NCBI RefSeq assembly: GCF_001929375.1
Contig: NZ_MSGO01000008.1
Location: forward strand, 40,965-104,964
Direction: 5' to 3'
Length of the DNA: 64,000 nt
DNA from: Actinomyces oris
GTDB taxonomy: Bacteria > Actinomycetota > Actinomycetes > Actinomycetales > Actinomycetaceae
Positions 1-8,535 of the stretch are shown here, piece by piece (position 1 is the first letter of the stretch; every line of letters begins with the position of its first letter). The notes under the pieces are model-generated. The model had not been told where the DNA came from. It did no database searches and saw nothing but the letters and a program-made list of their open reading frames with translations. Made by a program: the position numbers and the translations under genes.

Positions 1-13
1 TGCCGGGTGGTGC

Positions 14-1336
14 CTAGGAGACGGGCCTGATGTCCACCAGGGTGGGGTTGTCGAGCACGGATTCCAGCGCGACCAGGGCCGCCCCGTGTGACGAGGCCCA
101 CTGGCCCAGGTGGGAGGTCTCCAGCCTCACGGCGGCGCGCTGGTCCAGCAGTCGATCCTTCAGCACGGAGACGGTGGGGGAGATGAACACGTCGGCGAAG
201 GCGGCCAGGTACCCCGACAGCACGATCACCTGAGGGTTGAGGACGTCCTCCAGGATCGCCAGGGCGCGTGCCAGCGCCCGCTGGGAGGTCTCCAGCCTCC
301 GGGTGAGCTCGGCGTCCCCGGCGTCGAAGCGCTGACGCAGGATCTCGATGCGCTCGTCCAGGGAGGTGGTCTCGTCGCGCACCGCGTCGCCCGGCGGGTA
401 GGCCGAGGTCAGGGCCTGCAGGCCGGAGCGGGTCTCCCAGCAGCCGCGCCGCCCGCACCGGCACGCCAGGCCCTCGGGCTCCACGGGCATGTGGCCGACC
501 TCGCCGGTCAGGCCCAGCCAGCCGCGCAGGAGGTGGCCGTCGGAGATGATGCCGGCGCCGATCCCCTCGCCGCCCGACAGGTAGAGCAGGTTGCGCACCC
601 CGTCCTGCGCGTAGCGCTCATAGGTGGCCAGTGCGGCGAGCTTGGCGTCGTTCTCCAGCGTGATGGTGGGGACGCTCCCGCCGGGGCCGATGCGGCGGGA
701 GACTGCCTGGTGGACCCTGTCCGCCACGGCGACGTCGTGCCACTCCAGGGTGGAGGAGTAGCGCACGGTGCTGTTGGTGTAGTCGATGATCCCGGGCTGG
801 GCCAGGACGATTCCCGGAACCGTCGTCCCCTGCTGCGTCAGCTGCTCCAGGGCCCGGGACAGCATGGCCGCCACGTGCTCGATCATCGTCTCGGGGTGGT
901 GCGCGGCGTCGTCGACGAGCTCGGAGCGACGCAGGACGACCTCTCCGGTCAGGTCCGCGATGGACAGAAGCAGCGAGGCGCCACTGATCTCCAGGCCTAT
1001 GCCGGCCGCTGTGCGCGGAGCCGTGCGCAGGCCCGTGCTCGGTCTGCCGACGCTGCCCGACAGGTCCGGCTCCTCCTCGATGAGCAGCCCCCGGGAGCAC
1101 AGGTCGGCCACGAGGGTCGAGACCGTTGCCTTGGACAGCCCCGTCTCTCGGGCCAGGCGCGTGCGCGACAGCGCGGGACTCGTCTGGAGGTGACGCAGGA
1201 TGAGTGACATGTTCGAGATGCGCACGTCGGCATGAGCCTTGGGTCTGTGCGTGCCCGGGCCTCCAAGGGTTCCCCAGAGGTCCGGACCGTCCGCCGGGAT
1301 CCATCCTGCAGCCGGCACGACAGCCTCCTCCTCCAT
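14..1336 (-). CDS. ROK-family transcriptional regulator (NagC/XylR type)
   Basis: 440-residue protein. An N-terminal MarR-like winged helix (about residues 45-95, with LARETGLSKATVSTLVADL as recognition region) is followed by a sugar-kinase-like ROK domain (about 105-430). The ROK zinc motif CRCGRRGCWE (about residues 288-297) and the preceding GEVGH are intact. Such proteins repress sugar-uptake or amino-sugar genes and release DNA on binding a sugar; the ligand cannot be read from sequence. It is divergent from the betaine transporter across a 0.5-kb gap, and no sugar genes are visible on this side; its target may lie left of the window. The start used is the first ATG of the open frame; the helix-turn-helix begins about 40 residues in, so a later start is possible. 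Confidence 0.88.
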   Translation of the reverse strand: MEEEAVVPAAGWIPADGPDLWGTLGGPGTHRPKAHADVRISNMSLILRHLQTSPALSRTRLARETGLSKATVSTLVADLCSRGLLIEEEPDLSGSVGRPSTGLRTAPRTAAGIGLEISGASLLLSIADLTGEVVLRRSELVDDAAHHPETMIEHVAAMLSRALEQLTQQGTTVPGIVLAQPGIIDYTNSTVRYSSTLEWHDVAVADRVHQAVSRRIGPGGSVPTITLENDAKLAALATYERYAQDGVRNLLYLSGGEGIGAGIISDGHLLRGWLGLTGEVGHMPVEPEGLACRCGRRGCWETRSGLQALTSAYPPGDAVRDETTSLDERIEILRQRFDAGDAELTRRLETSQRALARALAILEDVLNPQVIVLSGYLAAFADVFISPTVSVLKDRLLDQRAAVRLETSHLGQWASSHGAALVALESVLDNPTLVDIRPVS

Positions 1337-1870
1337 CAGCGCCCCGGTTGGTCCCGCGGACCGCGGGCGTGCCCCTCAGCGTAGTGATTCCAGGTGAGAG
1401 GGGAGGGGTTTCGGGGGGCGCGCCATGTTCGTTCCGATGCGAGGCAGAGTATGCCGGCGAAGTAAATGTGACTATCAACATATTCTGAGGTCCTGGGGAG
1501 CTCCGGTTGCGAGTACGGGCGTTGTTGGTTATGCGCCGCGCTCATGCGCGTGCGGTGCGGGACTGCGGGGAGTCGCGATGATCGTGGTGATTTCAAGCAT
1601 TCTCGGTGCTGATGGGCGGTCATGCCTGACCGTGCGCGACAGGCGAGCCCAGGCCCGCCCTGCGGGCGTGGCGCCGGACACGCTCGTAGGCGTGTCAAGG
1701 CCTGAAGTCCCCTGAGTTTGTGGGATTCTGCGTCTACTCAAATTGACCGTTTGAACACTCCGCAGCACCATAAAACGGGCCTGCAGCCGCCACGGGGTCC
1801 GGACGCGGCTCTCACAACTCGTCTTCCGGACCCTCGCGGCCAGGCCAGGAGCTAGATCGCGAGGAGTGCA
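1337..1870. other. divergent intergenic region, ROK regulator / proV
   Basis: 534 bases with no convincing gene. It must hold the promoters of the ROK gene (leftward) and the transporter operon (rightward). A short imperfect dyad (ATGT...ACAT) lies near 1466-1482 in an AT-rich patch unlike its surroundings and is a possible operator. TTGACC at 1743-1748 followed by CATAAA at 1769-1774 is a weak promoter candidate for proV with over-long spacing. Confidence 0.4.
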
Positions 1871-3148
1871 GTGAAAGTCATTGAGGCCAACCATGTCTAC
1901 AAGGTCTTCGGGCGCCGACCGTCCGACGGCGTCAAGAAGCTCAAGGCCGGCAGGACGCGGGACCAGCTGAGGAGGTCAGGACAGACCGCGGCCGTCATCG
2001 ACACCTCCTTCGACGTCGACAAGGGCGAGATCTTCGTGGTCATGGGCCTGTCGGGCTCCGGGAAGTCCACACTCATCCGCATGGTCAACGGCCTGCTGCC
2101 CATCACGGCCGGCAGCATGACCCTCTACGGGGAGGACTTGGCGCACGTCTCGAAGACGAAGCTGCGCGAGCTGCGCCGCAAGCGCGTCTCCATGGTCTTC
2201 CAGAACTTCGCCCTCCTGCCGCACCGGACGGTGGGGGAGAACGCCGCCTACGGCCTGGAGATCCAGGGTGTGAGTCGCTCCGAGCGCGAGCGCCGGGCCA
2301 CGGAGGCCCTGGCCCTGGTCGGCCTGGAGGGGTGGGGCGGTTACAAGCCAGGGGAGCTCTCGGGAGGAATGCGTCAGCGGGTCGGCCTGGCCCGCGCCCT
2401 GGCCGCCGAGACCGACATCCTTCTCATGGACGAGGCCTTCTCCGCGCTCGACCCGCTCATCCGCCGGGAGATGCAGGACCAGCTCATCGACCTGCAGGGC
2501 AAGCTCGGCAAGACGATCCTGTTCATCACCCACGACCTCAACGAGGCCATGCGCCTGGGGGACCGCATCGCCATGATGCGCGACGGGCGCGTCGAGCAGG
2601 TCGGCACCGCCGAGGAGATCCTGCGAGATCCCGCCTCCGACTACGTCTCACGGTTCGTGGCCGACGTCGACCGTACCCGGGTCCTGACGGCCGGCTCCAT
2701 CGCGGAGCCCCCGTACGCGGTCCTGGGCTCGGACCGCAGCCCTCACGCCGCCCACAAGCTCCTGCGCGAGAACCAGCCGCCGTGGCTGCTCGTCCAGAAC
2801 CGCGACCGCACGCCCTTCGGCTACGTCTGGGAGGACGACGTCGCCCGGGCGGTCAAGGAGGGCTCCGACGCGCTCCCGCTGTCCACGATCCACGAGATGC
2901 CGGTCGTATCGCACTCGACCCCCGTCAACGAGCTGTTCGCCCACGCCGCGCAGCACGCGGCCCCCATCGTCGTCGTCGACGACGACGGGCGGATCTCCGG
3001 GGTCATCCCGCGCGTCACCCTGCTGGCCGCCATCAGTGAGCAGAGCAAGGAGGCCGGCGCCTCCAGTGCTTTCAGTGCCGATCCGGCCGTGGAGCAGACC
3101 GACGAGCGGGCCAGCGAGACCACCGAGGCCGAAGGAGCCGACGCCTGA
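1871..3148 (+). CDS. proV: glycine betaine/proline ABC transporter, ATP-binding subunit
   Basis: 425 residues, ProV/OpuAA type. Walker A GLSGSGKST (about residue 59), Q-loop FQNFALLPHRTV, signature LSGGMRQRVGLA (about 162) and Walker B ILLMDEAFSALDP (about 186) are all complete. The C-terminal part from about residue 275 carries CBS-domain sequence (two repeats, the second ending around IVVVDDDGRISGVI), which in OpuA senses ionic strength, followed by an acidic tail. It powers uptake of compatible solutes for osmoprotection. The GTG start follows GAGGAG at a normal distance. The stop overlaps the start of the permease gene by one base (TGATG), so the two are translationally coupled. Confidence 0.93.
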   Translation: MKVIEANHVYKVFGRRPSDGVKKLKAGRTRDQLRRSGQTAAVIDTSFDVDKGEIFVVMGLSGSGKSTLIRMVNGLLPITAGSMTLYGEDLAHVSKTKLRELRRKRVSMVFQNFALLPHRTVGENAAYGLEIQGVSRSERERRATEALALVGLEGWGGYKPGELSGGMRQRVGLARALAAETDILLMDEAFSALDPLIRREMQDQLIDLQGKLGKTILFITHDLNEAMRLGDRIAMMRDGRVEQVGTAEEILRDPASDYVSRFVADVDRTRVLTAGSIAEPPYAVLGSDRSPHAAHKLLRENQPPWLLVQNRDRTPFGYVWEDDVARAVKEGSDALPLSTIHEMPVVSHSTPVNELFAHAAQHAAPIVVVDDDGRISGVIPRVTLLAAISEQSKEAGASSAFSADPAVEQTDERASETTEAEGADA

Positions 3149-4026
3149 TGATTCCCGTACAGACTCCTCTTCCCACGATTCCTCTGGGCAAGCTGGTCGA
3201 GGTCCTCATTGAGTGGATCCAGGTTCACCTCCATGGCTTCCTCAGCGCGATCTCCCGGGCCGGGACCCTGGTCAACGACACTCTTGTGGACCTGCTCCTG
3301 GCCGTGCCCCCGTTGATCTTGGTGGTGGTCTTCGTCCTCATCGCCTGGATGGCCAAGTCGTGGCGACTGGCGCTGGGGACCGCCATCACCTTCCTCCTCA
3401 TCATCTCCCTGGGGCAGTGGGTCAATGCGATGGAGACGCTGGTCCTGGTCACCCTGGCGACCCTGACCGCCCTCGTCTTCGCCATCCCCCTGGGGATCTG
3501 GGCCGCCCGCAACAAGTACGTCAGCGTCCTCATCCGCCCGGTCCTCGACCTCATGCAGACGATGCCGGCCTTCGTCTACCTCATCCCCTCGGTCCTGTTC
3601 TTCTCCATCGGGGTGGTGCCCGGGATGTTCGCCACGCTCGTCTTCTCCATGCCTCCCGGGGTGCGCATGACCGAGCTGGGCATCAAGCAGGTGGACAAGG
3701 AGACCGTCGAGGCGGGCCGCTCCTTCGGCGCCACCGACTGGCAGATCCTGCGGGGCATCCAGCTGCCCCTGGCCGTCCCCACCATCATGGCGGGTGTCAA
3801 CCAGGTCATCATGCTGGCGCTGTCGATGGCCGTCATCGCGGGCATGGTGGGTGCTGACGGCCTGGGGAAGGAGGTCGTCAAGGCGCTCGCGACCATCGAC
3901 ATCGCCAAGGGCACCGAGGCGGGCCTGTCCATTGTGTTCCTGGCGATCTTCCTGGACCGGGTGACTGCGGCCCTCGGGGCGCCGCGGGAGAAGGGCTCGC
4001 TGCTCTCACTCGTCAAGAAGCGGTGA
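3148..4026 (+). CDS. proW: glycine betaine/proline ABC transporter, permease subunit
   Basis: 292-residue integral membrane protein of the ProW/OpuAB type, with about six to seven hydrophobic segments. The EAA-like loop that docks on the ATPase is visible around residues 190-205 (VEAGRSFGATDWQILRGIQL, with the conserved EA and G). A start of ATG directly overlapping the proV stop and a gap of only a few bases to the next reading frame indicate one operon with the binding protein. Substrate specificity (betaine, proline, choline or carnitine) cannot be settled from the permease alone. Confidence 0.92.
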   Translation: MIPVQTPLPTIPLGKLVEVLIEWIQVHLHGFLSAISRAGTLVNDTLVDLLLAVPPLILVVVFVLIAWMAKSWRLALGTAITFLLIISLGQWVNAMETLVLVTLATLTALVFAIPLGIWAARNKYVSVLIRPVLDLMQTMPAFVYLIPSVLFFSIGVVPGMFATLVFSMPPGVRMTELGIKQVDKETVEAGRSFGATDWQILRGIQLPLAVPTIMAGVNQVIMLALSMAVIAGMVGADGLGKEVVKALATIDIAKGTEAGLSIVFLAIFLDRVTAALGAPREKGSLLSLVKKR

Positions 4027-4092
4027 CCCATGACTCGACGACGCTTTTCCGCTCCGCCCTCACCGGCGCCGGGCACGTATCGAAGGAACGCC

Positions 4093-4968
4093 ATGCAGAC
4101 CTCCCGCCGCACGTTCATCACCGCCCTCGCCTCTCTGACGGCAGCGGGTGCTCTGTCCGCCTGCGGTAGGGGTTCCGGTGGGGGCAAGCGGCTTCGCCTG
4201 GGCTTCATTCCCTCCTGGAGTGACGGCCTGTCCATGACGCATCTGGTGAAGACCCAGCTGGAGAAGGCGGGCTACCAGATCAAGCTCATGGACCTCAGCG
4301 AGGCCGGACCGCTTTACGCGGGCCTCAGCCAGGGGGCGGTTGATCTCTACCCCTCGGCGTGGCCGGACGTCACTCACAAGGAGTACATGGACAAGTACCG
4401 CACCTATATCGAGGATCTGGGGACCTATTACGACTCGGCCAAGCTGTGCTGGTCCGTCCCGGACTACTCCTCAATGAAGTCGATCGAGGACATCACGTCC
4501 CACGCCTCGCAGATCGGCAACAAGATCATCGGTATCGAGCCGGGCGCGGGACTGACCAAGGTGTCTCAGGAGGACGTGATCCCCGCCTACGGTTTGGGGG
4601 ACATGAAGTTCCTGACCTCCTCCACCACCGGGATGCTGGCCGAGCTCAAGAAGGCGGTCGATGCCAAGCAAGAGATCGTCGTGACCCTGTGGCATCCCTT
4701 CTGGGCGAACACGACCTTCAATATGCGGGACCTGGAGGATCCCAAGGGTGCGCTCGGCAAGGGGGAAGGGCTTCACTTCCTGGGGCGAGAGGGATTTGCG
4801 CAGGAGTACCCGGAGATCGCGACGTGGCTCGGCTCCATCACGATGGATGAGGCCACCTACGGCAGCCTCGAGGACCTCGTTGTCAACACCTACGGCGAGG
4901 GCCGGGAGGATGAGGCCGCCATCGCCTGGGCCAAGAAGCACCCTCAGTACGACTTCAAGAAGTCCTGA
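4093..4968 (+). CDS. proX: glycine betaine-type ABC transporter, substrate-binding lipoprotein
   Basis: 291 residues, OpuAC family. The N-terminus MQTSRRTFITALASLTAAGA carries a twin-arginine motif (SRRTFI), a hydrophobic core and a lipobox ending LSAC, so it is probably a Tat-exported lipoprotein anchored outside the membrane. The body shows conserved OpuAC blocks such as YPSAWPDVTHKEY and VTLWHPFWAN; the aromatic residues here are of the kind that cage quaternary ammonium ligands. The open frame extends 21 codons upstream, but the ATG at 4093 has GAAGGA six bases ahead and begins exactly at the signal peptide, so it was chosen. Third gene of the transporter operon. Confidence 0.9.
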   Translation: MQTSRRTFITALASLTAAGALSACGRGSGGGKRLRLGFIPSWSDGLSMTHLVKTQLEKAGYQIKLMDLSEAGPLYAGLSQGAVDLYPSAWPDVTHKEYMDKYRTYIEDLGTYYDSAKLCWSVPDYSSMKSIEDITSHASQIGNKIIGIEPGAGLTKVSQEDVIPAYGLGDMKFLTSSTTGMLAELKKAVDAKQEIVVTLWHPFWANTTFNMRDLEDPKGALGKGEGLHFLGREGFAQEYPEIATWLGSITMDEATYGSLEDLVVNTYGEGREDEAAIAWAKKHPQYDFKKS

Positions 4969-5159
4969 CGTCGGACGGCCGTAGGGCCTGGGTGAGACCC
5001 GCCGACGGGGACATCCGCGCGGCTGGGGACTTTTTCCTCCCGGGCGGTGGCATTCGACGCCGTCGGGGACGGTAATCCGGTCCCTGCACGCGCAGGACGT
5101 TCCCGGCCGGGATCGGCTCCACCACGACTCGCAGGCCGGTTGCAGTGACCGCGGGCCTC

Positions 5160-5316
5160 TCAGTCCTCGATGCGGTTGCCGTCCTGGTCGAAGCAAGTAG
5201 CCCTCGTCATCGATGGGGCGGAAGGTCATCCGGCCGTCGGCGATCTCCTCGGCGAAGTGCTTCCGGGTCATCAGTCGGGTCTGGTGTCCGCGTTCCTTCA
5301 TCTCCTCATAGGACAT
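5160..5316 (-). pseudogene. small hypothetical protein, frameshifted
   Basis: On the minus strand an ATG at 5316, preceded by GGAAG, opens a frame beginning MSYEEMKERGHQTRLMTRKH and running to GYL near 5195. The frame then goes into nonsense. Removing one base near 5193 gives GYLFDQDGNRIED and a stop at 5160-5162, a natural-looking 51-residue acidic protein. No family is recognised. The single extra base may be a true frameshift or a sequencing error. It sits alone in a remnant zone between the betaine operon and a disrupted DUF3800 gene. Confidence 0.45.
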
Positions 5317-5506
5317 CGAAGTCTTCCGCGGCCGATCCAGCCAGCTCACAGATGACGCGCTCTCACCCTGGCAAGGCTGTGATCGTCGCCGCAGTTGAGG
5401 CCCGTCGAGGCGGAGGGTGTCTGTCGTCTTGACGGCCGGTGGGAGAGTCGCTACCTTTATCAGAGGTAGCTAGGGATGAGACAGTTCCCCGAGCGCCGAT
5501 TCGAAG

Positions 5507-5531
5507 AACCCCGCCACGGGCGGGGTTTTTT
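5507..5531 (+). terminator. intrinsic terminator
   Basis: CCCCGCC (5509-5515), loop ACG, GGCGGGG (5519-5525), then six T. It lies 20 bases before the start of the DUF3800 gene. A second hairpin at 5450-5470 and a -35-like TTGACG at 5429-5434 stand upstream, so this may end a short RNA or act as an attenuator for the gene. Confidence 0.7.
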
Positions 5532-5551
5532 CGTGGACGAGGAGTGGCGTA

Positions 5552-6551
5552 GTGCTTTTAGCGTATATCGATGAAACTGGAGAGCCGGGAGCTTATGTTG
5601 GACCTGATGAAGGTTATTCACAGCATCTGTCGAAGGTGCTGTGACCTGCGCAGATGCCAGTGTCGGCTAGCCCTGTGAATAAGCCTCGATCACTCGCGGT
5701 ATAAAACCAGTGCCGCATTTGGCTATGCGGGATTCGTGGTCCCCGAGGCTGCGGCCAGGGATGTTGGGGGCCGCTTTCAGTGTGAAAAATTGACTCTCTT
5801 CAGTACGGAAATCGGCGACCTGGAGCATCCTGGGAGATGGGAGCGGAAGGGTGCTAGTATATTTCGTCCGAAAACATTGGAGTCGTTTCCGCAGCAGCTT
5901 CGCGTATTCAACGGGCTTGTTGGCTATCTAAGAAGAAGAGGTGGGAGGCTCTTCTATTATGCGGATGAGAAACCTGTTGGTACTCCGAAGCAAACAAGGC
6001 TCGACCCTGCTGTCCGAGAGTCTCAGGCGATGGCTGAGACTCTCAATCGTTTGGCGCGCTATGCAGACGGGAGAGATGATCATCTTCTTGTTCTGATCGA
6101 TCAGATCAACGAGAAGACTCGTATTGAACGACTTTCGAGCATGTACGGTCACATCTTCAGTCGTGCGGCTGATCATCCCGAGATGCGTAGGATTGTGGAA
6201 CCGCCCATGCATATCGATTCCAAGCTCAGTGCAAATATTCAGTTTGCGGACTGGGTTGCTGCGTGTGTGACTCGCGCTATCGATTATCAGTTAGTGAGGA
6301 CGTCCCGTCATCAGTGGGTTACTGATGGTAGGCTCTTTTCTAACCTGGGTGGAGCCTTTACCTTTGAGTCAAAACTGCATCTCCACAACCGCTCCCTGAA
6401 CGACATTCACCACTCTCGCCTTTTTGATCGGAGCAGGCCGCTCCATCCTCAGCCCGAGGGGCAACTCCTAGGAAGTAGTGTTGATCCTGATATTGCGCGC
6501 AAAATGAGGGGGATTGCGGAATCTCGGCAGCGTCGACCATCTGATCGCTGA
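5552..6551 (+). pseudogene. DUF3800 family protein, split by a 79-bp mobile repeat
   Basis: The 5' piece (GTG at 5552 after GAGGAG; codons to 5608) reads VLLAYIDETGEPGAYVGPD, the typical DUF3800 N-terminus with its YIDETG motif. The 3' piece resumes at 5688 with DHSRYKTSAAFGYAGFVV and continues to the stop at 6551, including conserved LVLIDQINEKTR and IQFADWVAACV blocks. Between them lies the 79-bp repeat (5609-5687) flanked by GAT on both sides. Deleting repeat plus one GAT (82 bases) gives an uninterrupted frame of 305 residues. The repeat introduces an in-frame TGA, so no full protein is made; a fragment from the GTG at 5736 (271 residues) remains open. DUF3800 proteins are predicted RNase-H-fold nucleases often found in defence or mobile loci; function here is unproven. 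Confidence 0.85.
5609..5687 (+). repeat. 79-bp MITE-like palindromic element, copy 1
   Basis: Left end GAAGGTTATTCACAG, right end CTGTGAATAAGCCTC (inverted). Target duplication GAT at 5606-5608 and 5688-5690. Internal nested arms CATCTG/CAGATG and AGGT/ACCT suggest a branched hairpin. Same length as the copies at 17906 and 40169. Inserted in the DUF3800 gene. Confidence 0.9.
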
Positions 6552-6577
6552 CCTCGTCCGCCACTGAAACTCACCGG

Positions 6578-7150
6578 CTACAGCGCCGCGTGGGCCAGCG
6601 CGATGCGGCGGAGCTCGGGCAGGTGCTTGCGGGCATCGCGGAAGTCGGCGGTGACGTACTCCGGCGGGATCGGTTGGGGCTGGTGGAGGCGCTCCTGGAG
6701 GGCGTCGTATCCGAGCGAGGTGTCCCACGGTTTCTCAATGAGGGCGACGAAGGCCATGAACGGCAGCCACGTGAGAACCGTCAGCGCCGTCGTCGCCGCA
6801 GGGGCGAGGAGCCGCGCGGCCAGGAATCCTGCGACCGCGGGGCAGGTCACGGCAATGATCGTCAGCAGCAGGCCGTGAGGGTCCCTCGACCGTTTGGCCC
6901 GCATGATGAGCCGGTGGGCCGAGGCGTCGATGAGCTCGCGAATCGCCACCGCCATCAGGGAGAACAGGCACGCCCTGCCGAATCCCAGCCCGGCGTGGGC
7001 CAGTGCGGACCAGGCCAGCACGATGATCGTCAGACCGAAGGTGCCGGGCAGTCCGAGGACCAGGCGGCCCACGACCATCGCGGAGACGGGTGTGACGGGC
7101 CTCCAGTGATGACTTCCCGTCTCACCCTGCACTGTGCTGCCCCAGTTCAT
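6578..7150 (-). CDS. hypothetical membrane protein
   Basis: 190 residues from an ATG at 7150 that follows CAGGGGGA; an in-frame ATG 12 codons upstream lacks such a site. About four to five hydrophobic segments occupy residues 20-130, two pairs of helices separated by a basic loop (HRLIMRAKRSRDPHG). The C-terminal 55 residues are soluble and charged and begin near EKPWDTSLGYDALQERL. I recognise no family. It stands alone, convergent with the DUF3800 remnant and divergent from menC. Confidence 0.65.
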   Translation of the reverse strand: MNWGSTVQGETGSHHWRPVTPVSAMVVGRLVLGLPGTFGLTIIVLAWSALAHAGLGFGRACLFSLMAVAIRELIDASAHRLIMRAKRSRDPHGLLLTIIAVTCPAVAGFLAARLLAPAATTALTVLTWLPFMAFVALIEKPWDTSLGYDALQERLHQPQPIPPEYVTADFRDARKHLPELRRIALAHAAL

Positions 7151-7355
7151 GACGTCCCCCTGATGTGATAGCGAATTCAACCGCACGAGTCATTCTACAA
7201 AGGTTCGCGGATGGCGGCCTGTGCCCGTGGCCGCAGTCGGCGTCGGGGCGGGTGGCGGCGTCGGGCAGTCTGCTGCGGACGCTGACCGAGGTGGGGCCCG
7301 CCACCCTTGTCCCGGTTTCGTCGTGTTGATTGAAGATCGTGCGTATTCTGTGCCC

Positions 7356-8450
7356 GTGAGTCCGGACCATCAGCATGCCAGCGGCGAGATCGACATCGCC
7401 TCTCTTCATGCTCAGGACTCCACCGGACTGCTGGATCGCATCGACCGCGCCGTCGTCTGGGACATCCCTCTGACGACGCCGTTTCGCGGCATCACCCGCC
7501 GCGACGGCGTCCTGCTCCACGGCCCCGGGGGCTGGGGCGAGGTCGCGCCCTTCTGGGACTACGGGTCGGAGGCCAGCGCTCCTTGGCTCGCCTCCGGGCT
7601 GTGTCAGGCCCTGGGCAACTCCCTCCTTCCCCGCTACCGGGAGACCATCTCCGTCAACGTGACCGTCCCCGAGGTCGGCGCCCAGGACGCCGCCGAGCTG
7701 GTGCGGGCCTCCGGCGCCAGGACCGCCAAGGTCAAGGTCAGCGGCAGCAGCGACAAGCGCTCGGCGGACCTGGAGAGGCTCGAGGCGGTCCGCTCGGCCC
7801 TGGGGCGTTCCGGGAAGGTTCGCATCGATGTCAACGGCGCCTGGGACCTGGACGCCGCCCGCCAGAACCTGCCCCTCATGGACCGGGCCGCCGGAGGACT
7901 GGAGTACGCCGAGCAGCCCTGCGCCACCGTCTACGACCTGGCCGACCTGCGCCGCGCCGTTGACGTGCCCATCGCCGCCGACGAGTCGATCCGGCTGTCG
8001 GCCAACCCCCTGGAGATCGTCCACCGGCGCGCCGCCGACATCGCCATCCTCAAGGTGGCCCCGCTGGGCGGGGTGCACAGGGCCCTGGACATGGCCGAGC
8101 GCCTCGGACTGCCCGCAGTGGTCTCCTCCGCCCTGGACACCTCCGTGGGCATCATGGCCGGCGCCACCCTCGCCTTCAGCCTGCCGTCCCTCAACCACGC
8201 CTGCGGCCTGGGAACCACGCACCTGCTGACCCAGGACGTCGCCGAGCCCAGCGTTCGTCCCAGCAACGGGACCCTGCGTCTGGACGCCTCCGCCCCCGTC
8301 TCCGAACGCCTCCTGAGTGAGGTCAAGGCGGGGCCCTACCTCACTAAGCACTGGCAGACGCGCCTGCTGCACCTGGCCGGCGCCCTCCACGCCCGCCGCC
8401 AGCGCGAGGCCCGCGACCCGAGCCGGGCCGTGGCCGGCCTGCCGCTGTAG
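7356..8450 (+). CDS. menC: o-succinylbenzoate synthase
   Basis: 364 residues, enolase superfamily. It dehydrates SHCHC to o-succinylbenzoate in menaquinone synthesis. The catalytic set is visible: KVKVSG (acid/base lysines, about residue 125), metal ligands in DVNGAWD (about 158), YAEQPC (about 187) and AADESIR (about 207), and the second lysine in AILKVAPLGG (about 230). The GTG at 7356 (VSPDHQHASG) was chosen because the frame upstream is of non-coding character; a start near 7390-7440 is also possible. menD starts 85 bases downstream on the same strand, so the two probably form a unit. Confidence 0.9.
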   Translation: MSPDHQHASGEIDIASLHAQDSTGLLDRIDRAVVWDIPLTTPFRGITRRDGVLLHGPGGWGEVAPFWDYGSEASAPWLASGLCQALGNSLLPRYRETISVNVTVPEVGAQDAAELVRASGARTAKVKVSGSSDKRSADLERLEAVRSALGRSGKVRIDVNGAWDLDAARQNLPLMDRAAGGLEYAEQPCATVYDLADLRRAVDVPIAADESIRLSANPLEIVHRRAADIAILKVAPLGGVHRALDMAERLGLPAVVSSALDTSVGIMAGATLAFSLPSLNHACGLGTTHLLTQDVAEPSVRPSNGTLRLDASAPVSERLLSEVKAGPYLTKHWQTRLLHLAGALHARRQREARDPSRAVAGLPL

Positions 8451-8535
8451 CCCCGCCCCAGCCGTGCGCAGGACTCACCGTTCTGTGACCAATCGCAGCC
8501 CAGTGCAGGCGGGGCGCTCTCGTATCCTCGCCCCT

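Larger units (their letters stand above)
4969..5551. other. intergenic remnant zone
   Basis: About 580 bases without an intact gene. It holds a frameshifted mini-gene on the minus strand (5160-5316), a good -35-like TTGACG at 5429-5434, a hairpin at 5450-5470 (GCTACCT / AGGTAGC) and a strong intrinsic terminator at 5507-5531. The rest shows no signal I recognise. Confidence 0.5.

Noticed and set aside
5501..5535. tRNA-like tail (TTCGAAGAACCCCGCC) before the DUF3800 gene
   Set aside because: No cloverleaf can be built upstream; the sequence is explained by a GC hairpin and T run.
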